This document shows positions 50,181 to 59,271 of a DNA stretch of 64,000 nucleotides, one piece after another. Numbering within the stretch: position 1 is the stretch's first letter; each line of letters starts with the position of its first letter. This stretch comes from Wolinella sp963540505. Lineage in GTDB: Bacteria; Campylobacterota; Campylobacteria; Campylobacterales; Helicobacteraceae. Made by a program: the position numbers and the translations under genes. The DNA lies in NCBI GenBank assembly GCA_963540505.1, contig CAUTMV010000007.1:57296-121295 (forward strand), in the 5' to 3' direction. Under the pieces are notes generated by a model. It worked only from the letters and a program-made list of their open reading frames with translations, did not search any database and was not told the DNA's origin.

Positions 50181-50209
50181 ATCCTACCCTAAAGAGCGTG
50201 CAAAATCAA
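50181..50209 (-). promoter_or_regulatory. Promoter of the hairpin-ffs transcript
   Basis: On the minus strand TTGATT (50204-50209) and TAGGAT (50181-50186) are separated by exactly 17 bases. This is the only promoter in the window with a recognisable -35, as expected for a stable RNA. Transcription would start near 50174. Confidence 0.6.
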
Positions 50210-50255
50210 GCGCACTCAAAAGCGCGTAAGACGTGAAATTTTAGTGCTTTTTCGC

Positions 50256-50261
50256 TAAAAT
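50256..50261 (+). promoter_or_regulatory. -10 box of carB
   Basis: TAAAAT lies about 45 bases before the carB start. It is divergent from the ffs promoter, and about 45 bases separate the two. Confidence 0.35.
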
Positions 50262-50306
50262 CGCGCATTTTGAAATACCTAATCCCATTTTTACGCAAGG
50301 TTTGGC

Positions 50307-53300
50307 ATGCCTAAACGCGAAGACATCAGCACGATTCTCCTTATCGGCTCAGGTCCCATTGTTATCGGTCAAGCGTGCGAGTTTGACTATTCGGGCACGC
50401 AAGCGGCTAAAACGCTAAAGAGCCTAGGCTATCGCGTGGTGTTAGTCAATTCAAATCCCGCGACGATTATGACCGATCCCGAATTTGCCGATCGCACCTA
50501 CATCGAGCCCATTACCGAAGAGATTATCGCGGATATTATTAAAAAGGAGCGCGTCGATGCAATTTTACCCACGATGGGCGGGCAGACTGCGCTCAATATC
50601 GCGATGAGTATGCACCAAAAGGGCATGCTTGAGGAGGTGATCTTCCTCGGTGCGAAACCAGAGGCGATCAAAAAAGGCGAGGATCGGAAGGCGTTTAAAG
50701 AGGCGATGCAGAGAATCGGCATGGATTTGCCCCATTCGCGCTACGCCTACAACATGCCCGAAGCCCTAGAGGCGGCTAAAGAGATCGGATTCCCCATTAT
50801 TATCCGTGCGAGTTTTACGCTCGCAGGAGGCGGGAGTGGCGTTGCTTACAATATCGAGGAGTTTAAGCAAATCGCACAAAACGGCTTAGAGATTAGCCCG
50901 ATTCATGAGATTTTGATTGAGGAATCGCTCCTTGGCTGGAAAGAGTTCGAGATGGAGGTGATTCGCGATAAAGCGGATAATTGTATCATCGTGTGCAGTA
51001 TCGAGAATCTCGATCCCATGGGTGTTCATACGGGTGATTCCGTTACGATTGCGCCCGCGCTCACGCTCACGGATAAGGAGTATCAGCGTATGCGCGACGC
51101 GAGTTTTGCAATTTTGCGCGAAATCGGCGTGGATACGGGCGGGAGCAATGTGCAATTTGCGATCCACCCGGAGAGTGGGCGCATGATTGTCATTGAGATG
51201 AATCCGCGCGTCTCACGAAGCTCGGCTCTTGCGAGCAAAGCGACGGGCTATCCCATCGCCAAAGTCGCCACACTCCTTGCTGTGGGCTATACGCTCGATG
51301 AGATTAAAAATGACATTACCGCCACGCCCGCTTCGTTTGAGCCAAGCATCGATTATATTGTTACAAAAATTCCCAGATTTACCTTCGAGAAGTTTCCGCA
51401 GGCTGATTCCACACTCACGACGTCCATGAAGAGTATCGGCGAAGTGATGGCAATCGGCGCGACTTTCCAAGAATCGCTCCAAAAGGCTCTGTGCTCCATG
51501 GAGACGGGAATCTTTGGTTTCAACCAAATATGTGGCGATCTTGAGAAGATTAAGCGCGAAATCCGTCGTCCAAATGCCGAGCGGCTGCTCTATATCGCCG
51601 AGGGATTCCGTCAGGGGTTGAGCAGGATTGAGATTCACAAGCTGTGCAGAATCGATCCGTGGTTTTTGGAGCAGATTGAAGAGATCGTGCGCCTTGAGGC
51701 GGGAATCGACCTTGAAGTGCTCAATGACAAAACGCGCCTGCGCACGCTCAAAGCGCATGGTTTTAGCGACAAGATGATTGCACATCTCATTAGCCGCAAG
51801 GAGAATATGCAGCTTGGCGAAGGCGAAATCTACTCCGCGCGTAATCGGCTGGGAATCGCACTTAGCTATCATGAGGTAGATACGTGTGCTGCAGAGTTTG
51901 AGGCACTCACACCCTATCTCTATTCGAGCACCGATGTGATGGAGTTGCCCCCTTTTGCGCGAGATTTTACGGAGGGCGCGTCCTCTCAAAGGGCGGATTC
52001 CCGCAAGAAAGTGATGATTATCGGCGGAGGTCCCAATCGTATCGGACAGGGAATCGAGTTTGATTATTGTTGCGTGCATGCGGCGTTTGCCTTGCAAGAT
52101 TTGGGGATTACCTCAATCATGTATAACTGCAATCCCGAGACCGTCAGCACGGATTATGATACGAGCGATATTTTGTATTTTGAGCCCATCGATTTTGAGC
52201 ATGTGCGAAGTGTGATTGAGCGCGAGAATCCCGATGGAATCATCGTCCATTTCGGCGGGCAGACGCCTTTGAAGCTCGCTAAAATCCTCACGCAAATCGG
52301 CGCGAAGATTATCGGCACGAGCGCAAGAGTGATTGACGTGGCGGAGGATAGGGAGAAGTTCGCAAAATTCGTCGAGGAGCACCATCTCAAGCAGCCGCAA
52401 AATGGCACGGCTTTTACTAAAGAGGAGGCGCATGAGATTGCCGAGCGTATCGGATTCCCCGTTTTGGTGCGTCCAAGCTACGTGCTGGGCGGGCGTGCGA
52501 TGAGGATTGTCTATAATCAAGAGGAGTTGCGCCTCTACATGGAGGAGGCGGTGCGTGTGAGCGAGGAATCGCCCGTGCTAATTGATAAATTCCTTGATAA
52601 TGCGACCGAGCTTGATGTCGATGTGATTTGCGATGGCAAGTGCGTCTATATCGCGGGAATCATGCAGCATATTGAAGAGGCGGGAATCCACTCGGGTGAT
52701 TCCGCGTGCTCGCTCCCTGCGGTAAGTCTTGAGCCAAAAATCATAGAGGAGATTGAGCACCTCAGTGCCAAAATCGCTATAAATCTCGGTGTGAAGGGGC
52801 TTATGAACGCGCAATATGCAATTTACAAGGGCAAAATCTACCTCATCGAGGTCAATCCTCGCGCCAGCCGCACCGTGCCTTTTGTCAGCAAAGCCACGGG
52901 AATCCCGCTCGCAAAAGTCGCCACGCGCGTCATGTGGCAGGGGGATTTGCCCGAAGCCATTCGCTATTACGATTCTTTTAAAATGGTCGAGCAAGATGGA
53001 GCGATCTATCGCGCAAAGAGGAGCAATCACATCGCCGTGAAGGAATCGGTCTTTCCTTTTAACAAGTTGAGCGGTGCGGATCTGATTCTCGGACCTGAGA
53101 TGAAATCCACGGGCGAAGTGATGGGGATTAGCCACAGTTTTGGCATTAGTTTTGCAAAAAGCCAACTGGCGTGCAAAAATTCGCTCCCTCAAGGGGGCAA
53201 ACTGTTTATTTCGCTTACGGATATGGATAAACAGCAGGGAATCGAGATTGCGCGCAAGTTTGAGGGGCTTGGATTTGAAATTCTCGCGACGAGTGGGACG

Positions 53301-53603
53301 CATAAAGCCCTGAGCGAGGCGGGTGTGCAATCTCAAGCGGTGCTAAAAATTTCCGAGGGTCGTCCAAATATCGAGGATAAGCTTACAAATGGCGAGATTG
53401 CGCTGGCGATTAACACGAGCGATAACAAATCAAGCAAAGATGACGCAAAGCGCATTCGTCGTCAGGTGCTAAGGAGTGCTGTGCCCTATTTCACGACACT
53501 TTCAGCGGCTAATGCGGCGGCACTTGCGATTAAGGAAATGCGACTAGGCGGCGTGAATAATGCGCTCGCCATTCAAGACTATCTGCAGGGGAAAGTGCCG
53601 TGA
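50307..53603 (+). CDS. carB: Carbamoyl-phosphate synthase large subunit
   Basis: CarB makes carbamoyl phosphate from bicarbonate, ATP and ammonia delivered by CarA, for pyrimidines and arginine. The 1098 residues show two ATP-grasp halves, each beginning with a signature such as IGSGPIVIGQACEFDYSG and IGGGPNRIGQGIEFDYC, followed by a C-terminal allosteric MGS-like domain with ATSGTHKAL. carA is not adjacent. The stop overlaps the next gene by 4 bases. The gene is dense in GGGAATC/GATTCCC: I count 11 by eye. Confidence 0.97.
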   Translation: MPKREDISTILLIGSGPIVIGQACEFDYSGTQAAKTLKSLGYRVVLVNSNPATIMTDPEFADRTYIEPITEEIIADIIKKERVDAILPTMGGQTALNIAMSMHQKGMLEEVIFLGAKPEAIKKGEDRKAFKEAMQRIGMDLPHSRYAYNMPEALEAAKEIGFPIIIRASFTLAGGGSGVAYNIEEFKQIAQNGLEISPIHEILIEESLLGWKEFEMEVIRDKADNCIIVCSIENLDPMGVHTGDSVTIAPALTLTDKEYQRMRDASFAILREIGVDTGGSNVQFAIHPESGRMIVIEMNPRVSRSSALASKATGYPIAKVATLLAVGYTLDEIKNDITATPASFEPSIDYIVTKIPRFTFEKFPQADSTLTTSMKSIGEVMAIGATFQESLQKALCSMETGIFGFNQICGDLEKIKREIRRPNAERLLYIAEGFRQGLSRIEIHKLCRIDPWFLEQIEEIVRLEAGIDLEVLNDKTRLRTLKAHGFSDKMIAHLISRKENMQLGEGEIYSARNRLGIALSYHEVDTCAAEFEALTPYLYSSTDVMELPPFARDFTEGASSQRADSRKKVMIIGGGPNRIGQGIEFDYCCVHAAFALQDLGITSIMYNCNPETVSTDYDTSDILYFEPIDFEHVRSVIERENPDGIIVHFGGQTPLKLAKILTQIGAKIIGTSARVIDVAEDREKFAKFVEEHHLKQPQNGTAFTKEEAHEIAERIGFPVLVRPSYVLGGRAMRIVYNQEELRLYMEEAVRVSEESPVLIDKFLDNATELDVDVICDGKCVYIAGIMQHIEEAGIHSGDSACSLPAVSLEPKIIEEIEHLSAKIAINLGVKGLMNAQYAIYKGKIYLIEVNPRASRTVPFVSKATGIPLAKVATRVMWQGDLPEAIRYYDSFKMVEQDGAIYRAKRSNHIAVKESVFPFNKLSGADLILGPEMKSTGEVMGISHSFGISFAKSQLACKNSLPQGGKLFISLTDMDKQQGIEIARKFEGLGFEILATSGTHKALSEAGVQSQAVLKISEGRPNIEDKLTNGEIALAINTSDNKSSKDDAKRIRRQVLRSAVPYFTTLSAANAAALAIKEMRLGGVNNALAIQDYLQGKVP

Positions 53604-54040
53604 ATGCGGGGCTAGTCTATCTCGCGCAGAGTGATACCACTGCGGGGCTTTTGAGCATTAATGCAAAGCGGCTGGGGGAGCTTAAGGGCAGAGCGGCGGG
53701 GAAACCGCTACTTTTGAGCGTCGCTTCTTTGGATATACTTAAAAAATTCGCACGTGTTCCCGTGAAGTTTAGGAATCGTGTGCGAAAGGCGCGACGCACC
53801 TCATTTGTTTATCCTAACGGTAGAGGAATCAGAGTGGTAAAAGACCGGAGACATCGGCGGTTTTTGGACTGCTTTGGCGCACTCTATTCCACCTCGGCGA
53901 ATCGATCGGGCGAGAATTTTTCGCTAGAATTTGCAAAGGGAGCGTGTGATGTGATCATCTATGATGGCGTGGAGATAGGTGAGGGGAATCCCTCTAAAAT
54001 ATGGTATCTTGGGAGAGAGAGATGTCGGAAAATTCGGTGA
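53600..54040 (+). CDS. Short TsaC/YrdC-like protein
   Basis: A 146-residue protein resembling the Sua5/YrdC/YciO family, which makes threonylcarbamoyl-AMP for tRNA t6A. The family marks are the N-terminal LAQSDTTAGLLS, KPLLLSVASL and the block YSTSANRSGE. It is about 40-50 residues shorter than typical YrdC, and the positively charged KxR region is reduced. It may be a divergent TsaC or a non-catalytic relative. The start is GTG at 53600, overlapping carB. Confidence 0.7.
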   Translation: MNAGLVYLAQSDTTAGLLSINAKRLGELKGRAAGKPLLLSVASLDILKKFARVPVKFRNRVRKARRTSFVYPNGRGIRVVKDRRHRRFLDCFGALYSTSANRSGENFSLEFAKGACDVIIYDGVEIGEGNPSKIWYLGRERCRKIR

Positions 54041-54047
54041 GTGGCAC

Positions 54048-54491
54048 ATGGTAGCGAGGTTTTTTACGATTCTGTTTTTTGGCTCGATTTTGACGCTGAT
54101 TCCTCTGGTGGTCTTTTTTGCGGGAGTGCAGAAAAATTATCTGGTTTATTACGGAATCGCCGTCTATTTTAATCCCTATTTTGCGTATGCTTTTGATGGC
54201 TTGAAATTCCTTGGGATTTCCATTGCGACGGGGTATTTGATCTTTTTTGGGAAAATGGCGAGCACGTTTAGGGTGCTTTATGTCATGGTGGTGGTCTTGT
54301 CGATCTTCTCGTTTATACCGATTATCGGGCATTCGTGGGGCAAAGCGATTTTTTACAGAGACAGCGTAGAGATCACGCTCCCAAATGGGAAAAAAACGCA
54401 GGCGGCTCTCATCTATGAGGGGCGCGACGCGATTTATTATCGCTTGGGGGATAATGTGCGCGTCAACCGCATGGAGAAGAGCTCGCGCTAG
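54048..54491 (+). CDS. Integral membrane protein of unknown function
   Basis: A protein of 147 residues from ATG 54048, with three membrane spans (about 4-24, 33-62 and 68-90) and a soluble C-terminal part rich in beta structure (VEITLPNGKKTQAALIYEGR). I do not recognise the family. A longer frame from 53979 would overlap the preceding gene by 62 bases and add 23 residues without a ribosome site, so I prefer the short form. It lies 7 bases after the YrdC-like gene. Confidence 0.65.
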   Translation: MVARFFTILFFGSILTLIPLVVFFAGVQKNYLVYYGIAVYFNPYFAYAFDGLKFLGISIATGYLIFFGKMASTFRVLYVMVVVLSIFSFIPIIGHSWGKAIFYRDSVEITLPNGKKTQAALIYEGRDAIYYRLGDNVRVNRMEKSSR

Positions 54492-54557
54492 GTAGTCAAA
54501 AATTTTCATAGTTTGTGATTCTTCTGAGAAACGGGCAGTAGTGGTTATATTTGTGGC

Positions 54558-54563
54558 TATAAT
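54558..54563 (+). promoter_or_regulatory. -10 box of argB
   Basis: A perfect TATAAT within GGCTATAATAG lies 44 bases before argB. The 115-base gap has no other strong signal. Confidence 0.55.
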
Positions 54564-54606
54564 AGTGCCAACTTGGTTGCGCCGATATTTTTGAAAGCGA
54601 GTTCTC

Positions 54607-55464
54607 ATGCAAAAGCGTCTAAAAATTGTTAATATTCTACTTGATTCTCTCCCGCATATTAAACTTTTTAGCGGTAGTATTGTGGTGATTAAATATGGCG
54701 GTGCGGCGCAGATTACCCCCGCGCTAAAAGAGCAGTTCGCTATTGATATCGTGCTTTTGTATATGCTCGGAATCCGCCCTATAATCGTGCATGGCGGCGG
54801 GAAAAAGATCACAGAATTGCTCCAAAAGCTGGGAATCGTGAGTAAATTTATCGATGGGTATCGCATAACGTGTATCGATTCCATGAAGGTGGTCGAGATG
54901 GTGCTAAGTGGCGATATAAATAAAGAGATCACTTCGTTTCTCAATCACCATGGTGTCAAAGCCGTGGGAATCAGCGGCAAGGATTCCTCTTTGTTGCGCG
55001 CTAAGCCTAAAGATGGCGGGCGTTTTGGCTACACGGGAGAGATAGTCGAGGTGAGGAGTGAAATCATTCACAATCTCCTTGAGCAGGGCTTTGTGCCCGT
55101 GATTGCACCCGTGGCTGAGGGCGAAGAGGCGGGACATCCGGGCTACAACATCAATGCAGACATCGCTGCGAGCGAGATTGCACGAGCAATCAAAGCGCGC
55201 AAAGTGATCTTCCTCACGGATACGCAGGGCGTGTTAAATAGCGAGGGCGAGCTGCTTGAGAGCCTCACTTTGAGCGAAGTGGAGGAGAATAAGCGCATTG
55301 GCGTGATTAGCGGGGGCATGATTCCCAAGGTCGATGCGTGCGTGCAGTGCGTGAAAGGCGGCGTAGAAAAGGCGCATATCATCGATGGGCGAATCGAGCA
55401 TTCGCTACTGCTTGAGCTTTTCACCAGCGAGGGAATCGGCACGGAGGTTTTGCAAGACGAATAG
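54607..55464 (+). CDS. argB: Acetylglutamate kinase
   Basis: ArgB phosphorylates N-acetylglutamate in arginine synthesis. The 285 residues have the amino-acid-kinase motifs IKYGGAAQ near the N-terminus (usually KYGGNAM), VHGGGKKI, FIDGYRIT and the C-terminal ISGGMIPKVDACVQCVKGGV. It has its own promoter. carB, upstream, supplies carbamoyl phosphate to the same pathway. Confidence 0.94.
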   Translation: MQKRLKIVNILLDSLPHIKLFSGSIVVIKYGGAAQITPALKEQFAIDIVLLYMLGIRPIIVHGGGKKITELLQKLGIVSKFIDGYRITCIDSMKVVEMVLSGDINKEITSFLNHHGVKAVGISGKDSSLLRAKPKDGGRFGYTGEIVEVRSEIIHNLLEQGFVPVIAPVAEGEEAGHPGYNINADIAASEIARAIKARKVIFLTDTQGVLNSEGELLESLTLSEVEENKRIGVISGGMIPKVDACVQCVKGGVEKAHIIDGRIEHSLLLELFTSEGIGTEVLQDE

Positions 55465-55525
55465 GGCGATTCGCGCATTTGTGTTGTGTGTTTGCTACGG
55501 AGTTTAGATATTCCTTAATTTAAGC

Positions 55526-55531
55526 TATAAT
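55526..55531 (+). promoter_or_regulatory. -10 box of rplM-rpsI
   Basis: TATAAT within AAGCTATAATAAAG lies 94 bases before rplM. The leader of about 85 bases is longer than usual here and holds two GATTCC words, but no ribosomal protein binding structure that I recognise. Confidence 0.5.
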
Positions 55532-55624
55532 AAAGCGTAAAATTTCTACAATCCCGCTCAATTTTAGCGCGCGATTCCGTATCGGATTCCCGCTTTAAGG
55601 CAAAATACCCACAGAGGCATAATC

Positions 55625-56044
55625 ATGAATATAACCAAGATGGCGAAAGCCAACGAAATTAAGCGCGAGTGGGTCGTGCTAGACGCGGAAGGCAAGACTT
55701 TCGGTCGTCTGATGACCCAAGTGGCTACGCTTTTGCGCGGCAAGCACCGACCCTATTACACTCCGCACGTTGATTGTGGCGATTTTGTCGTCATTATCAA
55801 TGCGGCTAAAGTTAGCTTCAGTGGCTTGAAGCTTGATGCGAAGGAGTATTTTACCCATTCGGGTTATTTTGGTAGCACCAAATCTCAAACACTTCAAGAG
55901 CTTTTGGCAAAAAATCCCGAGAAGCTCTTCAAGCTTGCTGCACGAGGCATGCTCCCTAAGACAAAACTTGGTCGCGTAATGCTCAAGAAGCTCAAAGTAT
56001 ATGCAGGTGCTGAACACCCTCACACTGCACAAGTTACGAAGTAA
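55625..56044 (+). CDS. rplM: 50S ribosomal protein L13
   Basis: Large-subunit ribosomal protein uL13, 139 residues. It shows the family start EWVVLDAEGKTFGRLMTQVA, the block YYTPHVDCGDFVVIINA and the signature RGMLPKTKLGRVMLKKLKVY. It is followed after 12 bases by rpsI, the standard rplM-rpsI operon. Confidence 0.97.
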   Translation: MNITKMAKANEIKREWVVLDAEGKTFGRLMTQVATLLRGKHRPYYTPHVDCGDFVVIINAAKVSFSGLKLDAKEYFTHSGYFGSTKSQTLQELLAKNPEKLFKLAARGMLPKTKLGRVMLKKLKVYAGAEHPHTAQVTK

Positions 56045-56056
56045 GGATAGAGAGAA

Positions 56057-56446
56057 ATGGCAAAAATTTACGCAACAGGCAAGCGAAAAACAGCGATAGC
56101 AAAGGTGTGGCTCACTCCGGGTAGCGGCAAGCTCACCATTAATGGCACCAGCCTCAATGATTGGCTCGGCGGACATGAGGCGATCAAGATGAAAGTGATG
56201 CAGCCCCTTTTGCTGACCAAGCAAGAGAAGAGCGTGGATCTTATCTCCGTTACGCTTGGCGGCGGGTATTCTGCGCAGGCGGAGGCGTTGCGCCACGGGA
56301 TTTCAAAGGCTCTATCCGCTTATGATATGGCTTTTAGAAGCATTCTTAAACCCAAAGGGCTCTTGACGCGCGATTCCCGTGTGGTTGAACGTAAGAAATA
56401 TGGTAAGCGAAAGGCGCGAAGAAGCCCGCAATTCTCCAAACGATAA
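56057..56446 (+). CDS. rpsI: 30S ribosomal protein S9
   Basis: Small-subunit ribosomal protein uS9, 129 residues, with the start YATGKRKTAIAKVWL, the block GGGYSAQAEALRHGISKAL and the conserved basic tail GKRKARRSPQFSKR, which reaches the P-site tRNA. It is co-transcribed with rplM. Confidence 0.97.
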   Translation: MAKIYATGKRKTAIAKVWLTPGSGKLTINGTSLNDWLGGHEAIKMKVMQPLLLTKQEKSVDLISVTLGGGYSAQAEALRHGISKALSAYDMAFRSILKPKGLLTRDSRVVERKKYGKRKARRSPQFSKR

Positions 56447-56503
56447 TAGGTTTAGACTCCTTACTTCTTTACGCGGGGTGATTGGGGCGGTTTTATGTTT
56501 TTG

Positions 56504-56538
56504 GGCGATTCTTGAGAGACTTTCTTCTGGGAATCGCC
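56504..56538. terminator. Inverted GGCGATTC/GAATCGCC after rpsI
   Basis: GGCGATTC (56504-56511) and GAATCGCC (56531-56538) pair over 8 bp. An outer GGGGCGG (56484-56490) can pair with CCGCCCC (56536-56542), sharing the 3' side. It is a probable terminator for the ribosomal protein operon without a T-run. Confidence 0.5.
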
Positions 56539-56623
56539 GCCCCAAAATGCACGCGGGAATCGCGCCCATATAAATAGGCTTTGGAAAGTTTATTCTACTT
56601 GTGAGGTAAATAAAAGGCTATCA

Positions 56624-57967
56624 ATGACTCACAAAAAAGCACCTCTCAATCTCCAAAAAGACCCGATTCCCAGGCTATTTTTCTACTATTTTTTCCCTGC
56701 GTTTTTTGGGCTTCTTATCCTTTCGACTGATGTATTTTTTGATGGGCTTTTTATCGGGCGCAAAATAGGCGCACTCGGACTTGCAGCGATCAATCTCTGC
56801 GTCCCGATTTTCTCCTTTTTTATAAGTCTTGAGCTTCTTTTTAGTTTTGGCGGGGCGGTGCTCGCGTCCGCAGCGATGGGGCGAGGTAATGAGAGAGAAG
56901 CTAGAGAGATTTTTAATTCCATATTCTATTTTGCGCTTATCTTCTCTATCTTGCTTGGAATCGGGCTTTTTGCTTATCGTTATGAGCTCGCTCGCTTCCT
57001 TGGTGCGGAGGGGAATTTACAATCTTACGTGCTTGAATATTTGGGGGTAATCGTCCTAGCCGCGCCGATTATTATCATTCACCCGCTTCTTGAGGCGTTT
57101 GTGCGTAATGACAAAGCCCCTTACCTCGCGATGAGTTCGATGATTATCGGCTCGCTTAGCAATATTGCGATGAACTACACTTTTATCTTTGTTTTCTCGT
57201 GGGGGCTCTTTGGTGCTGCGCTCTCTACGGCACTTTCGCACTGCATAGGGATTATCCTTCTGCTTTCACATTTTATTTTGAAGCGAGGCACGCTCTATTT
57301 TTCACGCTTTTTTATCCATCTCCCTGTGGTGTGGCGTGCGGTGAAAAGTGGTATTTCACCCGCATTTACCGAGATAACCACGGGAATCGTGATTGCACTT
57401 TACAATTTTAAGATTATCCGCGTCATGGGCGAAGAGGGCGTGGCGATTGCAGGTGCGGTGGGCTATATCGGCATGATTGCTGTGATGACACTCATCGCGC
57501 TCGCGCAGGGGTTGCAACCGATTGCGAGCTTCAATCATGGTGCGCGCGAGCATGAGCGGGTGAGGGAGATTTTTAATTTCACATTTAAGATCGCCCTTTT
57601 GCTCGGTATGGTGATTTATGTGCTAAGTCTCCTTTTTGGTTCTCAAGCAGCGGCACTATTTTTCCCAGATGACCCAAGGCTTGTGATTGAGACTGCTAAT
57701 GTGATGAAAATTTACTATGCAGGGTATCTATTTTTGGGCGTGAATATCCTAACTGCCACCTTTTTTCAGTCCATTGAGCGCACCAAGCCCGCTTTTCTCA
57801 TTTCGGTTTCGTATAATTTTATTTTTGTCGTCATGTGGCTTGAGATTTTGCCCCATTTTTTGGAAAGTCTAGGAATCTGGCTTAGTTATCCTGTGGCAAT
57901 GGCGAGCGGATTCCTGCTCGCGCTTTTGGTGTTGTGGCAACAAGGGCGTAGCGGATTGAGAGGATAA
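56624..57967 (+). CDS. MATE-family multidrug/solute exporter
   Basis: A 447-residue inner-membrane protein with twelve spans in two related halves, of the MATE (NorM/DinF) superfamily, which exports cationic drugs or metabolites driven by Na+ or H+. Family features are the start PIPRLFFYYFFPAFFGLL, then DVFFDGLFIGRKIGALGLAAINL in the first half, and GLQPIASFNHGARE in the second. It has two bases to the following HAD gene, suggesting a shared transcript. Confidence 0.88.
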   Translation: MTHKKAPLNLQKDPIPRLFFYYFFPAFFGLLILSTDVFFDGLFIGRKIGALGLAAINLCVPIFSFFISLELLFSFGGAVLASAAMGRGNEREAREIFNSIFYFALIFSILLGIGLFAYRYELARFLGAEGNLQSYVLEYLGVIVLAAPIIIIHPLLEAFVRNDKAPYLAMSSMIIGSLSNIAMNYTFIFVFSWGLFGAALSTALSHCIGIILLLSHFILKRGTLYFSRFFIHLPVVWRAVKSGISPAFTEITTGIVIALYNFKIIRVMGEEGVAIAGAVGYIGMIAVMTLIALAQGLQPIASFNHGAREHERVREIFNFTFKIALLLGMVIYVLSLLFGSQAAALFFPDDPRLVIETANVMKIYYAGYLFLGVNILTATFFQSIERTKPAFLISVSYNFIFVVMWLEILPHFLESLGIWLSYPVAMASGFLLALLVLWQQGRSGLRG

Positions 57968-57969
57968 AT

Positions 57970-58620
57970 ATGAAAGATCGCATTATTTTATTTGATTTGG
58001 ACGGGACGTTAATCGACTCAACGGACGCTATATATGAGGGCTTTTGTGTGGCATTTGAGAAAAATGGTCTGCCAATTCCCTCGCATCAAGCAGTCGTGGG
58101 GCTCATCGGTCATACGCTTGAGGATATGTGTGCGAAGCTAGGCACTCCCGTAGCGGGAATCGACCGGTGTGTGGCGGATTTTAGAGAATATTATCGCAAG
58201 ATTTCGCTACAGAAAACAAAGCTTTTACCCTGCGCAAAGAGGGCGATTTTAGAGGCGAGCAAGTGTGCGAGAATCGGTGCGGTAACGACCAAAACAGGGC
58301 GATTTTCCCGCGAGCTTTTGGAACATTTCGGATTGCTTGGCTATTTTGAGTGCGTTATAGGGCGCGAAGATGTGAAACGTGCGAAGCCCGATTCCGAGCC
58401 GATTCTTAAGGCATTGAGCGAGATGAGAGCCGAGAGCTTTGATAGAAGTCAAGTCTATATGATCGGCGATACGCCTTTGGATATTTTGGCAGCGCAAAAC
58501 GCGGGAATCGAGGGAATCGGCGTGTTGAGCGGATACGCAAGCGAAGAAGTGTTACGAAAATACACAGATAGAATAGTCCCCGACGCGCTCTTTGCGGTGC
58601 GATTGATTGCCGATTCCTAG
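57970..58620 (+). CDS. HAD-family phosphatase, phosphoglycolate phosphatase-like
   Basis: A 216-residue haloacid dehalogenase hydrolase. Motif I is FDLDGTLIDS (nucleophile Asp9, acid Asp11), motif III is KRAKPDSEP and motif IV is MIGDTPLDILAAQNAG. The helical cap after motif I is of the Gph/PpaX type. Phosphoglycolate is the usual substrate, but pyrophosphate or sugar phosphates are possible. Confidence 0.85.
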   Translation: MKDRIILFDLDGTLIDSTDAIYEGFCVAFEKNGLPIPSHQAVVGLIGHTLEDMCAKLGTPVAGIDRCVADFREYYRKISLQKTKLLPCAKRAILEASKCARIGAVTTKTGRFSRELLEHFGLLGYFECVIGREDVKRAKPDSEPILKALSEMRAESFDRSQVYMIGDTPLDILAAQNAGIEGIGVLSGYASEEVLRKYTDRIVPDALFAVRLIADS

Positions 58621-58701
58621 AGCGTGAGCCTGCAAGGGGTTTTTAAGTGCCACTTTCCTAAAATGAGCCATTTTTTAGCCCAACGTTAAGGAGATCGCTA
58701 C

Positions 58702-59262
58702 ATGCTAGAGATCAGATGGCATAGCCGCGCGGGACAGGGAGCGGTAACGGGAGCAAAGGGATTGGCGGACGTGATTGCCGGGACGGGTAAAGAGGTGCAG
58801 GCGTTCGCGTTTTATGGCTCAGCCAAACGCGGGGCGGCGATGAGTGCGTATAATCGCATTGATGAGAAGCCGATCCAAAATCATGAAAAATACATGAACC
58901 CCGACTATGTGCTGGTGATTGACCCGGGATTGACGTTCATTACAGACATCTGCGCGAATGAAAAACCCTCGACCAAATATATTATCACGACCCATTTAAG
59001 CAAAGAGGAGTTGCTCTCAAAGAAGCCCGATCTGCTCGGCAAAGAGGTCTATACGCTGGATTGTATTCAAATCTCTCTTGACACGCTGGGCAAGGCGATC
59101 CCCAATGCGCCGATGTTGGGAGCTTTTATAAAGATTTCGGGCGCGCTGGAGTTGGATTTTTTCTTGAATGCTTTTAAAAAAGTGCTGGGCAAGAAACTTC
59201 CGCAGAAAGTGATTGATGCGAATATGGTCGCAATCAAGCGTGCTTATGATGAAGTGAAATAA
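58702..59262 (+). CDS. porG: Pyruvate:ferredoxin oxidoreductase, gamma subunit
   Basis: The gamma subunit of the four-part enzyme that splits pyruvate to acetyl-CoA and CO2 while reducing ferredoxin or flavodoxin. The 186 residues begin EIRWHSRAGQGAVTGAKGLA, the gamma-subunit signature. It is the first gene of porGDAB, with AAGGAG before the ATG. A -10 candidate TAAAAT (58657-58662) lies upstream. Confidence 0.93.
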   Translation: MLEIRWHSRAGQGAVTGAKGLADVIAGTGKEVQAFAFYGSAKRGAAMSAYNRIDEKPIQNHEKYMNPDYVLVIDPGLTFITDICANEKPSTKYIITTHLSKEELLSKKPDLLGKEVYTLDCIQISLDTLGKAIPNAPMLGAFIKISGALELDFFLNAFKKVLGKKLPQKVIDANMVAIKRAYDEVK

Positions 59263-59271
59263 GGAGAGGTG

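Noticed and set aside
51213..52097. 294-codon frame on the minus strand inside carB
   Set aside because: It is a shadow of the conserved carB coding sequence; composition is atypical and there is no family match or ribosome site.
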